Shown in pieces: positions 1-10,604 of a stretch of 64,000 bases of DNA. A model generated the notes under the pieces. The model was not told where the DNA came from and did not search any database. It was given only the letters and a program-made list of their open reading frames with translations. Position 1 is the stretch's first letter; the number at the start of each line of letters is the position of its first letter. Location: NCBI GenBank assembly GCA_029379385.1, contig CM055617.1:806001-870000 (forward strand). The letters run 5' to 3'. The translations under genes were made by a program, and so were the position numbers. Source of the stretch: Quillaja saponaria (taxonomy: Eukaryota > Streptophyta > Magnoliopsida > Fabales > Quillajaceae).

Positions 1-2547
1 GAGTTTTTCATATGATTCTCCAATAACCAGATATGAATCACTCAGCTTTTCCTTGTCACAAAGTTCATCTGATACCCTCTTCTTCCTCTTTGCAAATTCA
101 CAAAGCTAAACATAACATTTCAAAATCAGAAAAGTCACCATGTCTAAATAACATAACAAATTATAATACTAATTGCTATTCATAAAAATGCCAGAGAGCT
201 CGGGATATAACGGGAGCTGAATTTGAAATGAGGAAGAAAGAGTCATATGCAGCAGCTTGATGGTGGTTCTTATTGCATAACCATCATAGTTCCTTCAGAT
301 GACCTCAACACAGGCATTCCAAAAGCAAAAACTGAAATATTGTAAAAAGTAAATATTGAAGAGGTATCCATGCTGTTTCAGGGGTTTATCTGATAACCAT
401 GAAAGAACATATTATGAAAGATGATCGTGTATTGGGACATGGCTATGCTTTATACCATAATCACAAATAAGAATATCAACTTAAATAAACCATAAAGCAC
501 CCAACGCTTGTAGATCCAAATAATGTTATGTAACTGGACACCACATATACAAAAGTTTTTAAGCCAGAGCAATTTAGTTTTGAGAAGAGCATAAAAGCTA
601 AGAAAATGTAATATGGCACGGGAATTATACCCTTGGCCATGCAAGGATCATCCTCGATTTCTCGATCAGTAAATCAAGAGATACATTTTGCTGCAGCAGA
701 CATTTCCTTTCATTTGGTGTGCCTCTTGCAGTGGCAATTTCTCTTGTAAGCTTCTTGAAGTTCTGCTCTTCTATCTTCAAATCATTCATAACTTTGATAG
801 CTTCTTTTACAGTTCGAATATTTTGCTTAATTTGCTCAACCAAAGCATCCTCGTCTTCCATGGACTTTGCCAGCTTAAGTGCCTTCTGGTAGCAACGATT
901 TGCTTCATCATACTTCTGAAACCTGTAATGTAATTCACCAAGATTAATGTAGCCCTTTGATTCCCCTTGGCGATGTTCAATTCTGTTGCAGATTATAATG
1001 TCCCTTTCAATATGTTCCCGAGCATCATCCCACATTCTCAGGTCTGTGTATAAAAGTCCAAGGTGGTGATGCAGCCGTGTGCGTCCTTCATCATTTTGAC
1101 ACACCTCTTCTTCATCACAAATATCTAGTCCTTTAGTTAGGATTTTCTGGGCCTCTTCCAAATTATCAAGCTCCATTTCAAGCAACCCTGTGTTGTTGAG
1201 TGCATCAATATATTCCTTGATAAAAGACCTACTTGTTGATGGTTTCTCTTTAAGAATCTGTGCGAGCTCCATAGAAAACTTGAAATACTTTTTGGCATTT
1301 CGTAATGAGTTATGGTCATTTTCAGATTTCAAAAACAGTTCATAATAAGTACGACCAAGTTGAGTGCTGGCTCGTTGCTGCTCAACAATATCGCCTTCAT
1401 CCTTTGCGAGCTGTAAATGTTTTTTCTACAGGAAAAGGCAAAAAGTGAAAATTACATCTTTGTACTTTTATATTCATGAGTAAATGCTAACGCCTAGCAG
1501 TATCAAAGAAAATATGATAAACTTATAATAATGACTGTTCAAAACAAGAAATGAAAATAGAAGACCTCGTTTGAAATTATAAACTAAATATCTTTGCTTA
1601 TACATATTGAACTTAGGATAATTACATGTCATGAGAGAATTGAGCACTAAATCAATAGCAATACCAAAACAATGACTCTGACTTAAGATTTCCATTATCT
1701 TCATTATTTCATTTCCCATATACTGGCCATCTAAGGGGAAGCCAAAATCTCAGTCCCAGATACATGACGTAGCAGAAAGTAACCAAAATACTCTACTAAA
1801 GTTTACTTAGCTCACCACCCAAATTAGGATTGGATGCCTCTTCAACCATGAAATGACAAGATAAATGTCAAACTAACCCCTTGTTGGCTTCCTTCTCCTT
1901 TAGTTTCCAAGTAAAACCTTCCAGCTCTCTTCCCAATGTGCCCAGACAACAGTCTTAAACTTATTACAGCTTAGCTTTTCAGAAGAGCTGAGTAAAGAAC
2001 CAAAAATTGGTTCCACCATTTAACTTCATTCCCCTAATAACTGACTGAAACCTTTGAAGGAACCAAAAAGACCCAAAACTAAAACAAATGCAATACAACA
2101 TTCACCGGAAACTATACGATCTGCACTCAACTGTGCCCAATAGTCTCCACCGTCTCAAACGATTACACTTCACCATTCTGATAAATCCCTATTTTTTTTC
2201 CTCTCACTTCCTCCCTCTGACAACCCAAACAAACGCACAAGCTAAATTCTAAACCAACGCACCTGATATTTAAGCGCCTCGTCGTACTCCTCAAGTCGAA
2301 GATAGACCTCCCCAATACACTGACAGGTTGGGAGCAAATGATTCGAAGTCAAATACTTGTCGGAAACATCATAATCTTTTCGAAACCATTCAAGGGCTTT
2401 CACGTACTCTCCTCTGTTCTTAAAAATGTCTCCGACCACGTTCGCCCACCGAGCTTCCTCCTGCCGGTTCCCCTCATTCTTGGCAATCTGGTAGGAATTC
2501 TTCGCCGCGTTTAGCTGGCCATCATCTCCGGCCATTTTCCTGGACAT
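1..2547 (-). CDS. TSK: TONSOKU/BRUSHY1 N-terminal part (TPR domain), cut by the left window edge
   Basis: TONSOKU (also BRU1, MGO3) is a nuclear TPR/LRR protein that binds newly replicated chromatin and supports replication-fork repair and meristem organisation. Three exons are visible on the minus strand: 2547-2263, 1425-631 and 105-1, with GT-AG borders and phase 0 at both introns. Together they give about 395 residues; the Arabidopsis protein is about 1,300, so most of the gene lies beyond the left edge. The sequence is built of TPR-like helices with segments such as [51 protein letters not shown] and [12 protein letters not shown] that match the Arabidopsis protein as I remember it. Two start codons are possible, at 2547 (MSRK-) and 2535 (MAGD-); the second aligns better with the Arabidopsis N-terminus. 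I see no lesion in the visible part. Confidence 0.9.
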
Positions 2548-3038
2548 CGTGAAAACAAGAGGGCAGGTCGAAAGGTTTCTGCTTGAGTTCGAGGGTTTTG
2601 TTGTGCTTGGAGTTGGCTTAGCTTTTGATTGCAGAGCCTCTCTGTAGGGTTCAGAAATTTGGATTACAAAATGAAACTCCCGCCAAAAGCTTTTCCACCC
2701 GCTCGATTCCTTTGTGAGGAGAAAAAGAAAAAGGAAGTGAGGGCCGGGGCCAATGTATAATATTATAAAATTTAAGGGCCCTTTAGACAATTTTAAAATT
2801 AATTCTTTTTTATCTGAATTTTCAGTATTTTCATTATCACCCCTGAAAGAAAAAAGAAAGGGAAAAATAGAGAAAAATGAGCCATATAAAAATATCTGAG
2901 AAAATATATCGTTGGAACTTTGTGTTGTAAAAATAAATTGCTCATCCAATTCCCACTTTTTTGTATTTACATTTGCCACACTAGGAAAAAAAAAAAAAAA
3001 AAAACCAAAAACAAAAGGAAAAGACTAGTGAAGTGATC
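2548..3038. other. Spacer upstream of TSK, holding its probable 5' UTR and promoter
   Basis: No gene is visible. The open frame running upstream of the TSK start on the minus strand, to about 2979, is low-complexity and unlike a protein. A poly(A) tract lies near 2985-3003. Confidence 0.5.
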
Positions 3039-4417
3039 CTAAATTATAATGTTTTTCTGTGACAGCCTTCTTCTAGTCTCCAACATGGCTTCATGTCTTC
3101 TGTTGGATGTTTCTTTAATTGCTTCCTGGTATTGCAGTTCAATCATTTCCAGCTGTGTTCTCAACTCATCCTCATCCAAACCAGACAAGGAGGAAATATT
3201 GATAGGGCAACTCGATAAACTTATCTTACCATTACTGCCCATGTCCATGAACTTGCTCCCATAATCAGGTGATGCCCCGGTTTCCAATAGAAATGGGGAT
3301 TCCTTCCCTCTATGCAAATCATGCAAGTTGAAGTCCATGAATTCTGACTCTGCAGACATGAATGAACTTCTAGAAACTTTTCTGTCATTGAAGTCATTAG
3401 ATGTAGAAACATGACATCTCAGAACACAAATCTTCTGTTGTGGTTTCACTTTGAAGATTGCTGTTAGTATGAAATAAAATCTTGTCAAGCTTTTCCAAAT
3501 CAGGTTTTTCTTTTATTGGTTGAGAGGACCCTCCAGAAGAGATAGAATTGACGAAATCGGTGGGCTTGGGTAACTGACAGTCTCACAACATCTTGGTGAG
3601 ATTTTTCTGAGCTATGTTCATGTCTTGGCAAAATAGTCTTCCTGATTGCTCATGTGCATCCTTATACTATTTGGAGCAACTAAACTATCCATGCTTACAC
3701 AAGGTCTCCAATTCGGAACCAAATTCATTAATAATAGATCTATCAACTCAGCTATGAACTTAACATTCTGGTAAGAAAGTTCCAATTGCTCAACCATTTC
3801 ACTTTAAATTAATTAATTACAAAATACTTACCGATGAAACCTTCTTATATATCTGAGCTGAGTTTCTACATTCACTGTAGGGATATTCAAAAGTAACCAT
3901 CTCAAACATGCACATTCTGAAAGAGTATATATCAGCCAATTCATTATAATTTTCATCATACAACTCAGGTGCCATGAACTCAGGAGTTCCTGTTATGATT
4001 AATAAACATGTGAATATAACAAACTAGCAAGTTAAAAGTTATCAGGTTAAATTAAAATGAGGAAAATGTCATAAATAGTATTCTTGTAACTATAAGATCA
4101 GTACCACAGTTTTTACAGCAAAATTGTCTACCATGTCCAGCTACTAAAGGACCATATTTCATAAGTATCAACAATATAAAAGCAAGTTAATAGAAGAATG
4201 TACTAATCACACTCTTGGAGTTAGCTTGCTCCATAACAATTGCTAACCTGAGATCTCCAATTTTAATTTGGTTACCATTGATAAATATGTTAAGCACTTC
4301 AAGTCCCTATGTATAATTAGTGGAGCCTGACTATGAAGGTAATTCAAACCCATCCAAATCTGTCTTGCCCATCCCATAACAGCCTTTATGTCGGTCTTCT
4401 TATGTTTCTTACGATAC
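3039..4417 (-). pseudogene. WNK (with-no-lysine) protein kinase relic, 5'-truncated and frameshifted
   Basis: The minus strand keeps pieces of a plant WNK kinase, a family tied to flowering time and ion and stress signalling. From about 4417 it reads the catalytic-loop exon ([31 protein letters not shown]). Just after HRDLKC about one base is missing, so the following [14 protein letters not shown] is only readable in another frame. The 3990-3830 piece reads [11 protein letters not shown] then [14 protein letters not shown], where the normal SFG glycine has become Arg. The 3488-3039 piece ends with the WNK-type tail LRTQLEMIELQYQEAIKE. The exons for kinase subdomains I-V, including the nucleotide-binding region, are absent: upstream sequence turns directly into the receptor-kinase duplication unit. 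WNK family membership is well supported; which WNK it was is not. Confidence 0.8.
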
Positions 4418-5395
4418 CTAAATCATAAATCATATCCATAAAAAAAAATAGCTAATTTCACTGTAAATGGAAGATAAGCTTAAGTACACTACATATGAAA
4501 ATAGTAAACATAGGCTCCCCGAGGTGAATAACTCAGTAATTATATTAATGGTCTTGTTTTTAATAGATGCCCAATCAATTTTTTACAAACAAAAATAAAA
4601 TAAATAAATTATCAATTTAAATGTTTAAATGATTAACAAAATAAACAACTTGAGTTTGAGTGATATTTTAATGTCAAACATATTGACTATAACTTGTATC
4701 CTAAAATATAATTAACAACTTATTCTTGAATAAAAATAATTAATAATTAATAATCTTATCTCTTTAGTAATTGTTCCAACAACAAAAAAGTCATTGAAAT
4801 ATATTTAGTAAAAAATTGATATTAATTTTCAATGTCGATGCCCCTTATGAATAGAAAGAGAGGCACATGATGCAGAGGAAACAACCTAGCTGTTCTCTAA
4901 TTTTTGTTCAAAGTCCAAGTCTAAGGCCATGCTATTTTAAAGCTGTGATAGACATACTAATGAAATGGGACCGAACAGCCGTGTTGTCTACCCCAAAACC
5001 TTGCAGAACAGGTCAAGTGAAGAGAAAATTTTGTTCCCAAATCGTCCTTGGATGCTTACAGCACAATGACTTTGATCTTTTAAAAATCAAAGCTACTTGA
5101 AATGAAGTTTCTAAGTAAGTCCTAAAATACAAAGCTGAAATAGACAGGACTAAACCTAAATGAGCTTACCTAATCTTGTATATATAATCGATCTCACTGA
5201 ATTCTAAAATCCACATTCACAGTTCAAATATATGCAGTGCTATCATTCTTTAGATTCCATAAACATGAACCTGAGTTAATCCTTTGCCTATTTATGATCA
5301 CCACTATATTTCACATTCACATTTATGCAGATTCTTCAAAGATAAACCACCCTCAACAGTCAACCATCTTAGCTTCCTATCTTAGCCGCCTCTAA
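4418..5395. other. 5' flank of the broken receptor-kinase copy; left part of duplication unit 1
   Basis: From about 4558 the sequence matches 9742 onward, which marks the left edge of the duplicated unit. A TATA box (TATATATAA) lies at 5179-5187. A 77-codon open frame at 4867-5100 has a shorter counterpart in unit 2, but it sits upstream of the TATA box and is not supported as a gene. Confidence 0.6.
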
Positions 5396-8300
5396 ATGAA
5401 ACCACCTGAATATCATTCCCAAATTTCTAAGCTCATGTCTACTGCCATTTTTTCCTTTTCATTGCTGCAATTTTCACTGCAGATGCTCAACAAGGACGAT
5501 CCAACATAAGCCAAGGTTCTTCATTAAGTCCCAGAAGCAACTCATCCTGGTTATCTAGTAATGGTTTGTATGCCTTCGGATTCTACCAGCGGGAAAATGG
5601 CTATTATGTTGGCATTTTTCTGGCAGGGATTCCCCAGAAAACTGTAGTTTGGACAGCCAACAGAGATAGGTCTCCAGTCTCCAGTGACGTTACATTGCTT
5701 TTCACTACTGATGGAAGACTTGTCCTGCAATCAAAACAAGGAGTAGAGACAAACATTGTGAATCCTTCCGAGCTTGTTACCTCAGCATCTATACTTGATT
5801 CTGGGAACTTTGTTCTCTACAATTCTAATGGAGAAGTGTTGTGGCAGAGTTTCGAAAACCCAACTGATACCCTCTTACAAGGTCAGCATCTCCATGCGGC
5901 AGCCGAACTGTTTTCAAGTGTTTCAGAAACCAACCCTGCAACAGGAATATTCCGTCTTAAGATGCAAACAGATGGCCACCTGGTGCAATACCCCGTTGAA
6001 ACACCAGACACCGCTGAGTATTCTTATTGGGCTTCTGATACGGCTGGTGCAGGACCAAATGTGATACTGAAATTGGATGAAAATGGTCATCTGTACCTCC
6101 TCAACGAAATTGGTCTATATATAAAAAATCTCACAGCAGGATATCCCACAAGGGAAGTAGTCTATCTGATGAGAATTGATGCAGATGGGATCCTACGATT
6201 GTATTCACATGCGTTGGATAAGAACCCTGAAAGGTCAACCTTATGGTCATCTTCAGGTAACAAGTGTGATCCCAAGGGCCTGTGCGGCCTTAACGGATTC
6301 TGTGTTACATATGATCAAGAAGCTGAGTGTAAATGTCTTCCAGGATTTGCTCCAGTTCACCTAGGCAACTGGACTTCGGGCTGTGAAAGAAATTTCACTG
6401 CAGAAAGTTGCAAAGGCGAAAATTCAAGTGTCGGACAAAACATTGTACCTGTACCTAATACCAAATGGGAAAATGACCCGTATTCAGTTCTTTCATTACC
6501 AACCGAAGAAGACTGTGGAAAAGCTTGTTTGGAGGACTGTTTTTGTGAGGCTGCCCTCTTCAAAGAAGGAAGTTGCAAAAAACAGAGACTTCCAATGAGA
6601 TATGGAGTGAGACAGTTGAGTGACTCAACAGTGGCTTTAGTCAAGTTATATACATCTACACCTGCCAAAACCAGGGCAGAAACAAAAAAAAGCAAGGAGC
6701 TTCAAAAAGGCATCCTAGCTATAAGTGTCTCCTCCTTGCCTTTGCATTCATCATCCTGGGAATTTCTGGAATTGCAATTCACCGATACCGTATCCGCCGA
6801 TGTAAAAGACTCTCCCCCATTGACAACCTCGGACTGAATGAGGATGTCGGTCCAAGATTATTTACTTATGCAGAAGTTGAGAATATGACTAATGATTTTA
6901 AAGAAGCAATTGGAAGGGGAGCATTTGGAACAGTTTTCAAAGGAGTAACATTGGATGGCCAATTGGTTGTGGCAGTTAAGAGACTGGAAAAACTGATAGC
7001 TGAAGGGGAAAGAGAGTTTCAGACGGAGGTGAGAATTATCGGGCAAACTCATCACCGGAATCTGGTCCGACTGCTAGGTTTTTGCCTTGATGGACAACAT
7101 AGGCTTTTGATTTATGAGTACATGAGCAATGGGTCTCTTGCAGATGTCCTCCACACACCTGCAAGGCAACCTTGTTGGGATGAAAGAATTAGAATTGCTC
7201 GTGACGTAGCAAGAGGTATTCTCTATCTCCATGAAGAGTGTGAGACACAGATTATTCACTGTGACATCAAACCTCAAAACATACTCATGGATGATTATGG
7301 GCGTGCAAGAATATCTGACTTTGGAATGGCAAAGCTACTCAAGCCAGACCAAACCAAAACCTTTACTGGGATAAGAGGGACAAAGGGGTATGTCGCTCCA
7401 GAGTGGCACAGAAAATTACCTGTGACGGTTAAAGCAGATGTCTACAGCTTTGGTATAGTATTATTGGAGATCATAAGTTGTCGACGGAATGTAGACTGAA
7501 GCCTCCCTGAAGAAGAAGCTATTATAGAAGACTGGGTCTATGATAGTTTTCAGGCTGGTGATCTAAGGAAGCTGGTGGGTGATGAAGAGGTCGACAAGAG
7601 ACAATTGGAAAGGATGGTTAAAGTGGGACTTTGGTGCATCCTAGATGAACCTTCACTCCGTCCTTCAATGAAAAAGGTGCTACTTGTGTTGGAAGGCACA
7701 GTAGACATCCCAACGCCTCCTAGTCCCACTTCCTTTCTTAGCACTGTTTAAGTTTGTACCTTGCTTGTTTGCATGTCACTTGACACAATGTTACCATCTT
7801 TAAGGCCTATGCCTATCTATAATCAATAATGTGTGCTACTGCTAAGTAATACTCTACTATTAAGAAGAGGTGTCTTCTTGTCTAAAACCTATGAATGATC
7901 ATGAGCTTTTCAGCTTAGCATCAAGATCACAAATCATCTGAATTAGGAATTAGAGAACAATCACTTTGCATAAATAATCATACCAGAATCCCAAACATTT
8001 AATTAGAATGAGTCATAGTGGCAGCATGCTGTTCAGTGTTCATCAAGCACATAAATGAAGAGAAGTGAGCTAATCAAATTTGTGTCAATGGAAATTTAGT
8101 GGTAAAAGAAATGAAAACTGTAATTTGCTACTGACGAAATATTAAAATGATAAATTTTAGACATCCAAAATGCAAACAAAAATGTCCAACGAGCTATATA
8201 AATATATATTAAAAAAAAGTACAACTCTGTAAGAAGCATGTTCACAGGAAAAGCTGACATTAAAGAAACTATATGCGGTTAAGATACAACAAAAGCAAAA

Positions 8301-8516
8301 TAAGATGCTTTATATTAAGAACAAGATAAAATAAGAGGAGGTGGAATTTTGAGAAAAAGGTAAACAGTACTACTTGTATAACAGAAAAGTCGAACAGACG
8401 ATGTCGATAACTACAAATAAATTTTTACATAGACTTGCGTTGTAAGTCAAAATTACAAATGTAAAGGGAGATAACAAGAAGATCTCCAAAGAAATATACA
8501 TGAAGCTTATGTTGGA
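4558..8516. repeat. Direct tandem duplication, unit 1 (about 3.96 kb)
   Basis: This segment is a near-identical copy of 9742-13865. It covers the promoter, the whole receptor-kinase gene and about 750 bases of 3' flank. Similarity is highest in the coding part, where only scattered single-base changes are seen, and lower in the outer flanks. Edges were set by eye where the two copies stop matching. Confidence 0.85.
5396..7751 (+). pseudogene. G-type lectin S-receptor-like kinase, copy 1 (two frameshifts plus premature stop)
   Basis: This is the damaged twin of the intact gene at 10605-12962. Three lesions are visible by direct comparison. The T run at 5448-5453 has six T where copy 2 has seven (10657-10663), which shifts the frame inside the signal peptide. 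Near 6731-6736 one base is missing in the membrane-span codons. At 7497-7499 a TGA replaces the TGG (Trp 702) of copy 2, inside the kinase domain. Otherwise the lectin, EGF/PAN and kinase segments are still nearly identical to copy 2, so inactivation looks recent. It might still be transcribed. Both frameshifts sit in short runs of one or two bases, so sequencing error should be excluded for them; the TGA is an independent lesion. Confidence 0.88.
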
Positions 8517-10604
8517 AAAAGAAAAATGCAGCTCGTTCTGGGGTTCCTTTTTCTCTTTTTCTCTTCTTCTCTTCAGAGGAAAATATTCATATCCAGCTGA
8601 TAGGATATATTATTGTTTCTTCATTCTAATTGAATAATTGAATATTTTAATCCCTTAGTACTTTAAATTAATGGGTTTTTAGAGCACCTTTTAAGAATAA
8701 TTTTATACTCTTATTTTGTTTAATTTAAGAGGATGGTCTATGAATTTATCTATCAATTCCATTACCTTCTCCTTACCCATGAGGTTCCAACATTTGATCC
8801 TTAATTGACCTAGGAGTTGTGGATAAATCAATCTTAGGAAGGGAATTGAAGAGTCTTGTATTCTTTATATTTTACTATGACTCAATTAATATTCAATTTT
8901 CTTGTCCTACATTCAAAATAAAACTAATAAGTATAATCTTAATATTTGTGATTTACTAACAAACATAATCTTAACTAGCTATTAGACTATTCATACTTTC
9001 AATTGAGTTGAATACCAATATTAATTCAGCAAGTTAGAAAATTTTGAAAGTATGACTTATTGATTTTCTAAAAATATTGTAAGACTTTTTGTTCATTTCA
9101 AGAATAAAATGACACTATTTTTCCATTCCAAAATTCAGTCATGTGCTTAGTACGGAAGTCATCCATATAACTTATCTTTAATCCCTAATGTAGAAGAGAT
9201 GTAAAACATAAACGAATTATAATTAGTATGCGAGTGGCTGAGTAATGGGTAATTATTAGGTAAGACATTAATATTTTAATTATTTTTAAATTAGTTTGAA
9301 ATAACTTAATATATATTATTCTGAAGTAGGAAACCATAAGTGTCTTCTAGCTTGTAGAATAGTATAAATATTTATGATCTGTCACGTTACTTAGCTAATG
9401 ATTTTTATTTAATGATAAATTAAATCTTTATTTATTAGAAAAAATAAAAATTTAAAAATAGACTATATAGAAAAAGTTAGAAAATTTAGAAAATATAAAT
9501 TTATTAGGAAAAACCGTAAATATATATATATATTAGAGAAAACTGTAGTCTAATAAAATTAACTCATATTTATTTTTTATATACTTTTATTTATTTTGAT
9601 TTTAAGAATTAAAATGATATTAGAACTAATTTTATTTTAGAGGTATTAGTGTCTTAATAAAAAATGGAGACTTTAAGACAGATTAATAGAAACACATTCT
9701 TATAAAAATTGAGAAAAATAAGAGTAATAATTATTAAATGTTTCTTAATAGATGCTCAATAAATTTTTTTCGTACAAAAATAAAATGAATAAATTATCAA
9801 TATAAATGTTTAAATGATTAACAAAATAAACGACTTGAGTTTGAGTGATAGTTTGATGCCAAACATATTGACTATAATTCGTATCATAAAATATAATTAA
9901 CAACTTATTCTTGAGTAAAAAAAAATTAATAATTTTTCTACCAAAAAAAATTAATAATTAATAATTTGACCTCTTTAGTAATTGTTTCAACAACAAAAAA
10001 ATCATTGAAATATATTTAGTAAAACAATGATGTTAATTTTCAATGTCAATGCCACTTATGAATAGAAAAAGAGGCACATGATGCAGAGGAAACAACCTAG
10101 CTGTTCTCTAATTTGTTTTCAAAGTCCAAGTCTAAGGCCATGCTTTTTTCAAGCTGTGATAGACATACTTATGAAATTGGACCAAACAGCCGTGTTGTCT
10201 ACCCCAAAACCTTGCAGTGGTCAAGTGAAGAGAAAATTTTGTTCCCAAGTCGTCCTTGGATGCTGACAGTCACAATGACTTTGATCTTCTAAAAATCAAA
10301 GCTACTTGAAATTAAGTTTCTAAGTAAGTCCTAAAATACAAAGCTGAAATAGACAGGACTAAACCTAAATGAGCTTACCAAATCTTGTATATATAATCGA
10401 TCTCACTGAATTCTAAAATCCACATTCACAGTTCAAATATATGCAGTGCTATCATTCTTTAGATTCCATAAACATGAACCTGAGTTAATCCTTTGCCTTG
10501 TTATGATCACCACTATATTTCACATTCACATTTATGCAGATTCTTCAAAGATAAACCACCCTCAACAGTCAACTATCTTAGCTTCCCATCTTGGCCGCCT
10601 CTAA
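7752..10604. other. Spacer between the two receptor-kinase copies
   Basis: The first part, to about 8516, is 3' flank shared with unit 2. Then come about 1.2 kb of very AT-rich unique sequence (8517-9741), and from 9742 the promoter flank of unit 2. No coding region is seen. A short TA run lies near 9517-9533. A 62-codon open frame at 10078-10266 is the truncated counterpart of the one at 4867. Confidence 0.6.
10388..10396 (+). promoter_or_regulatory. TATA box of the intact receptor-kinase gene
   Basis: TATATATAA, about 210 bases upstream of the first ATG. The same motif is conserved at 5179-5187 in copy 1. Confidence 0.5.

Noticed and set aside
2548..2979. N-terminal extension of TSK in the same open frame
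   Set aside because: Low-complexity sequence without similarity; the family starts near the MAGD- or MSRK- methionine.
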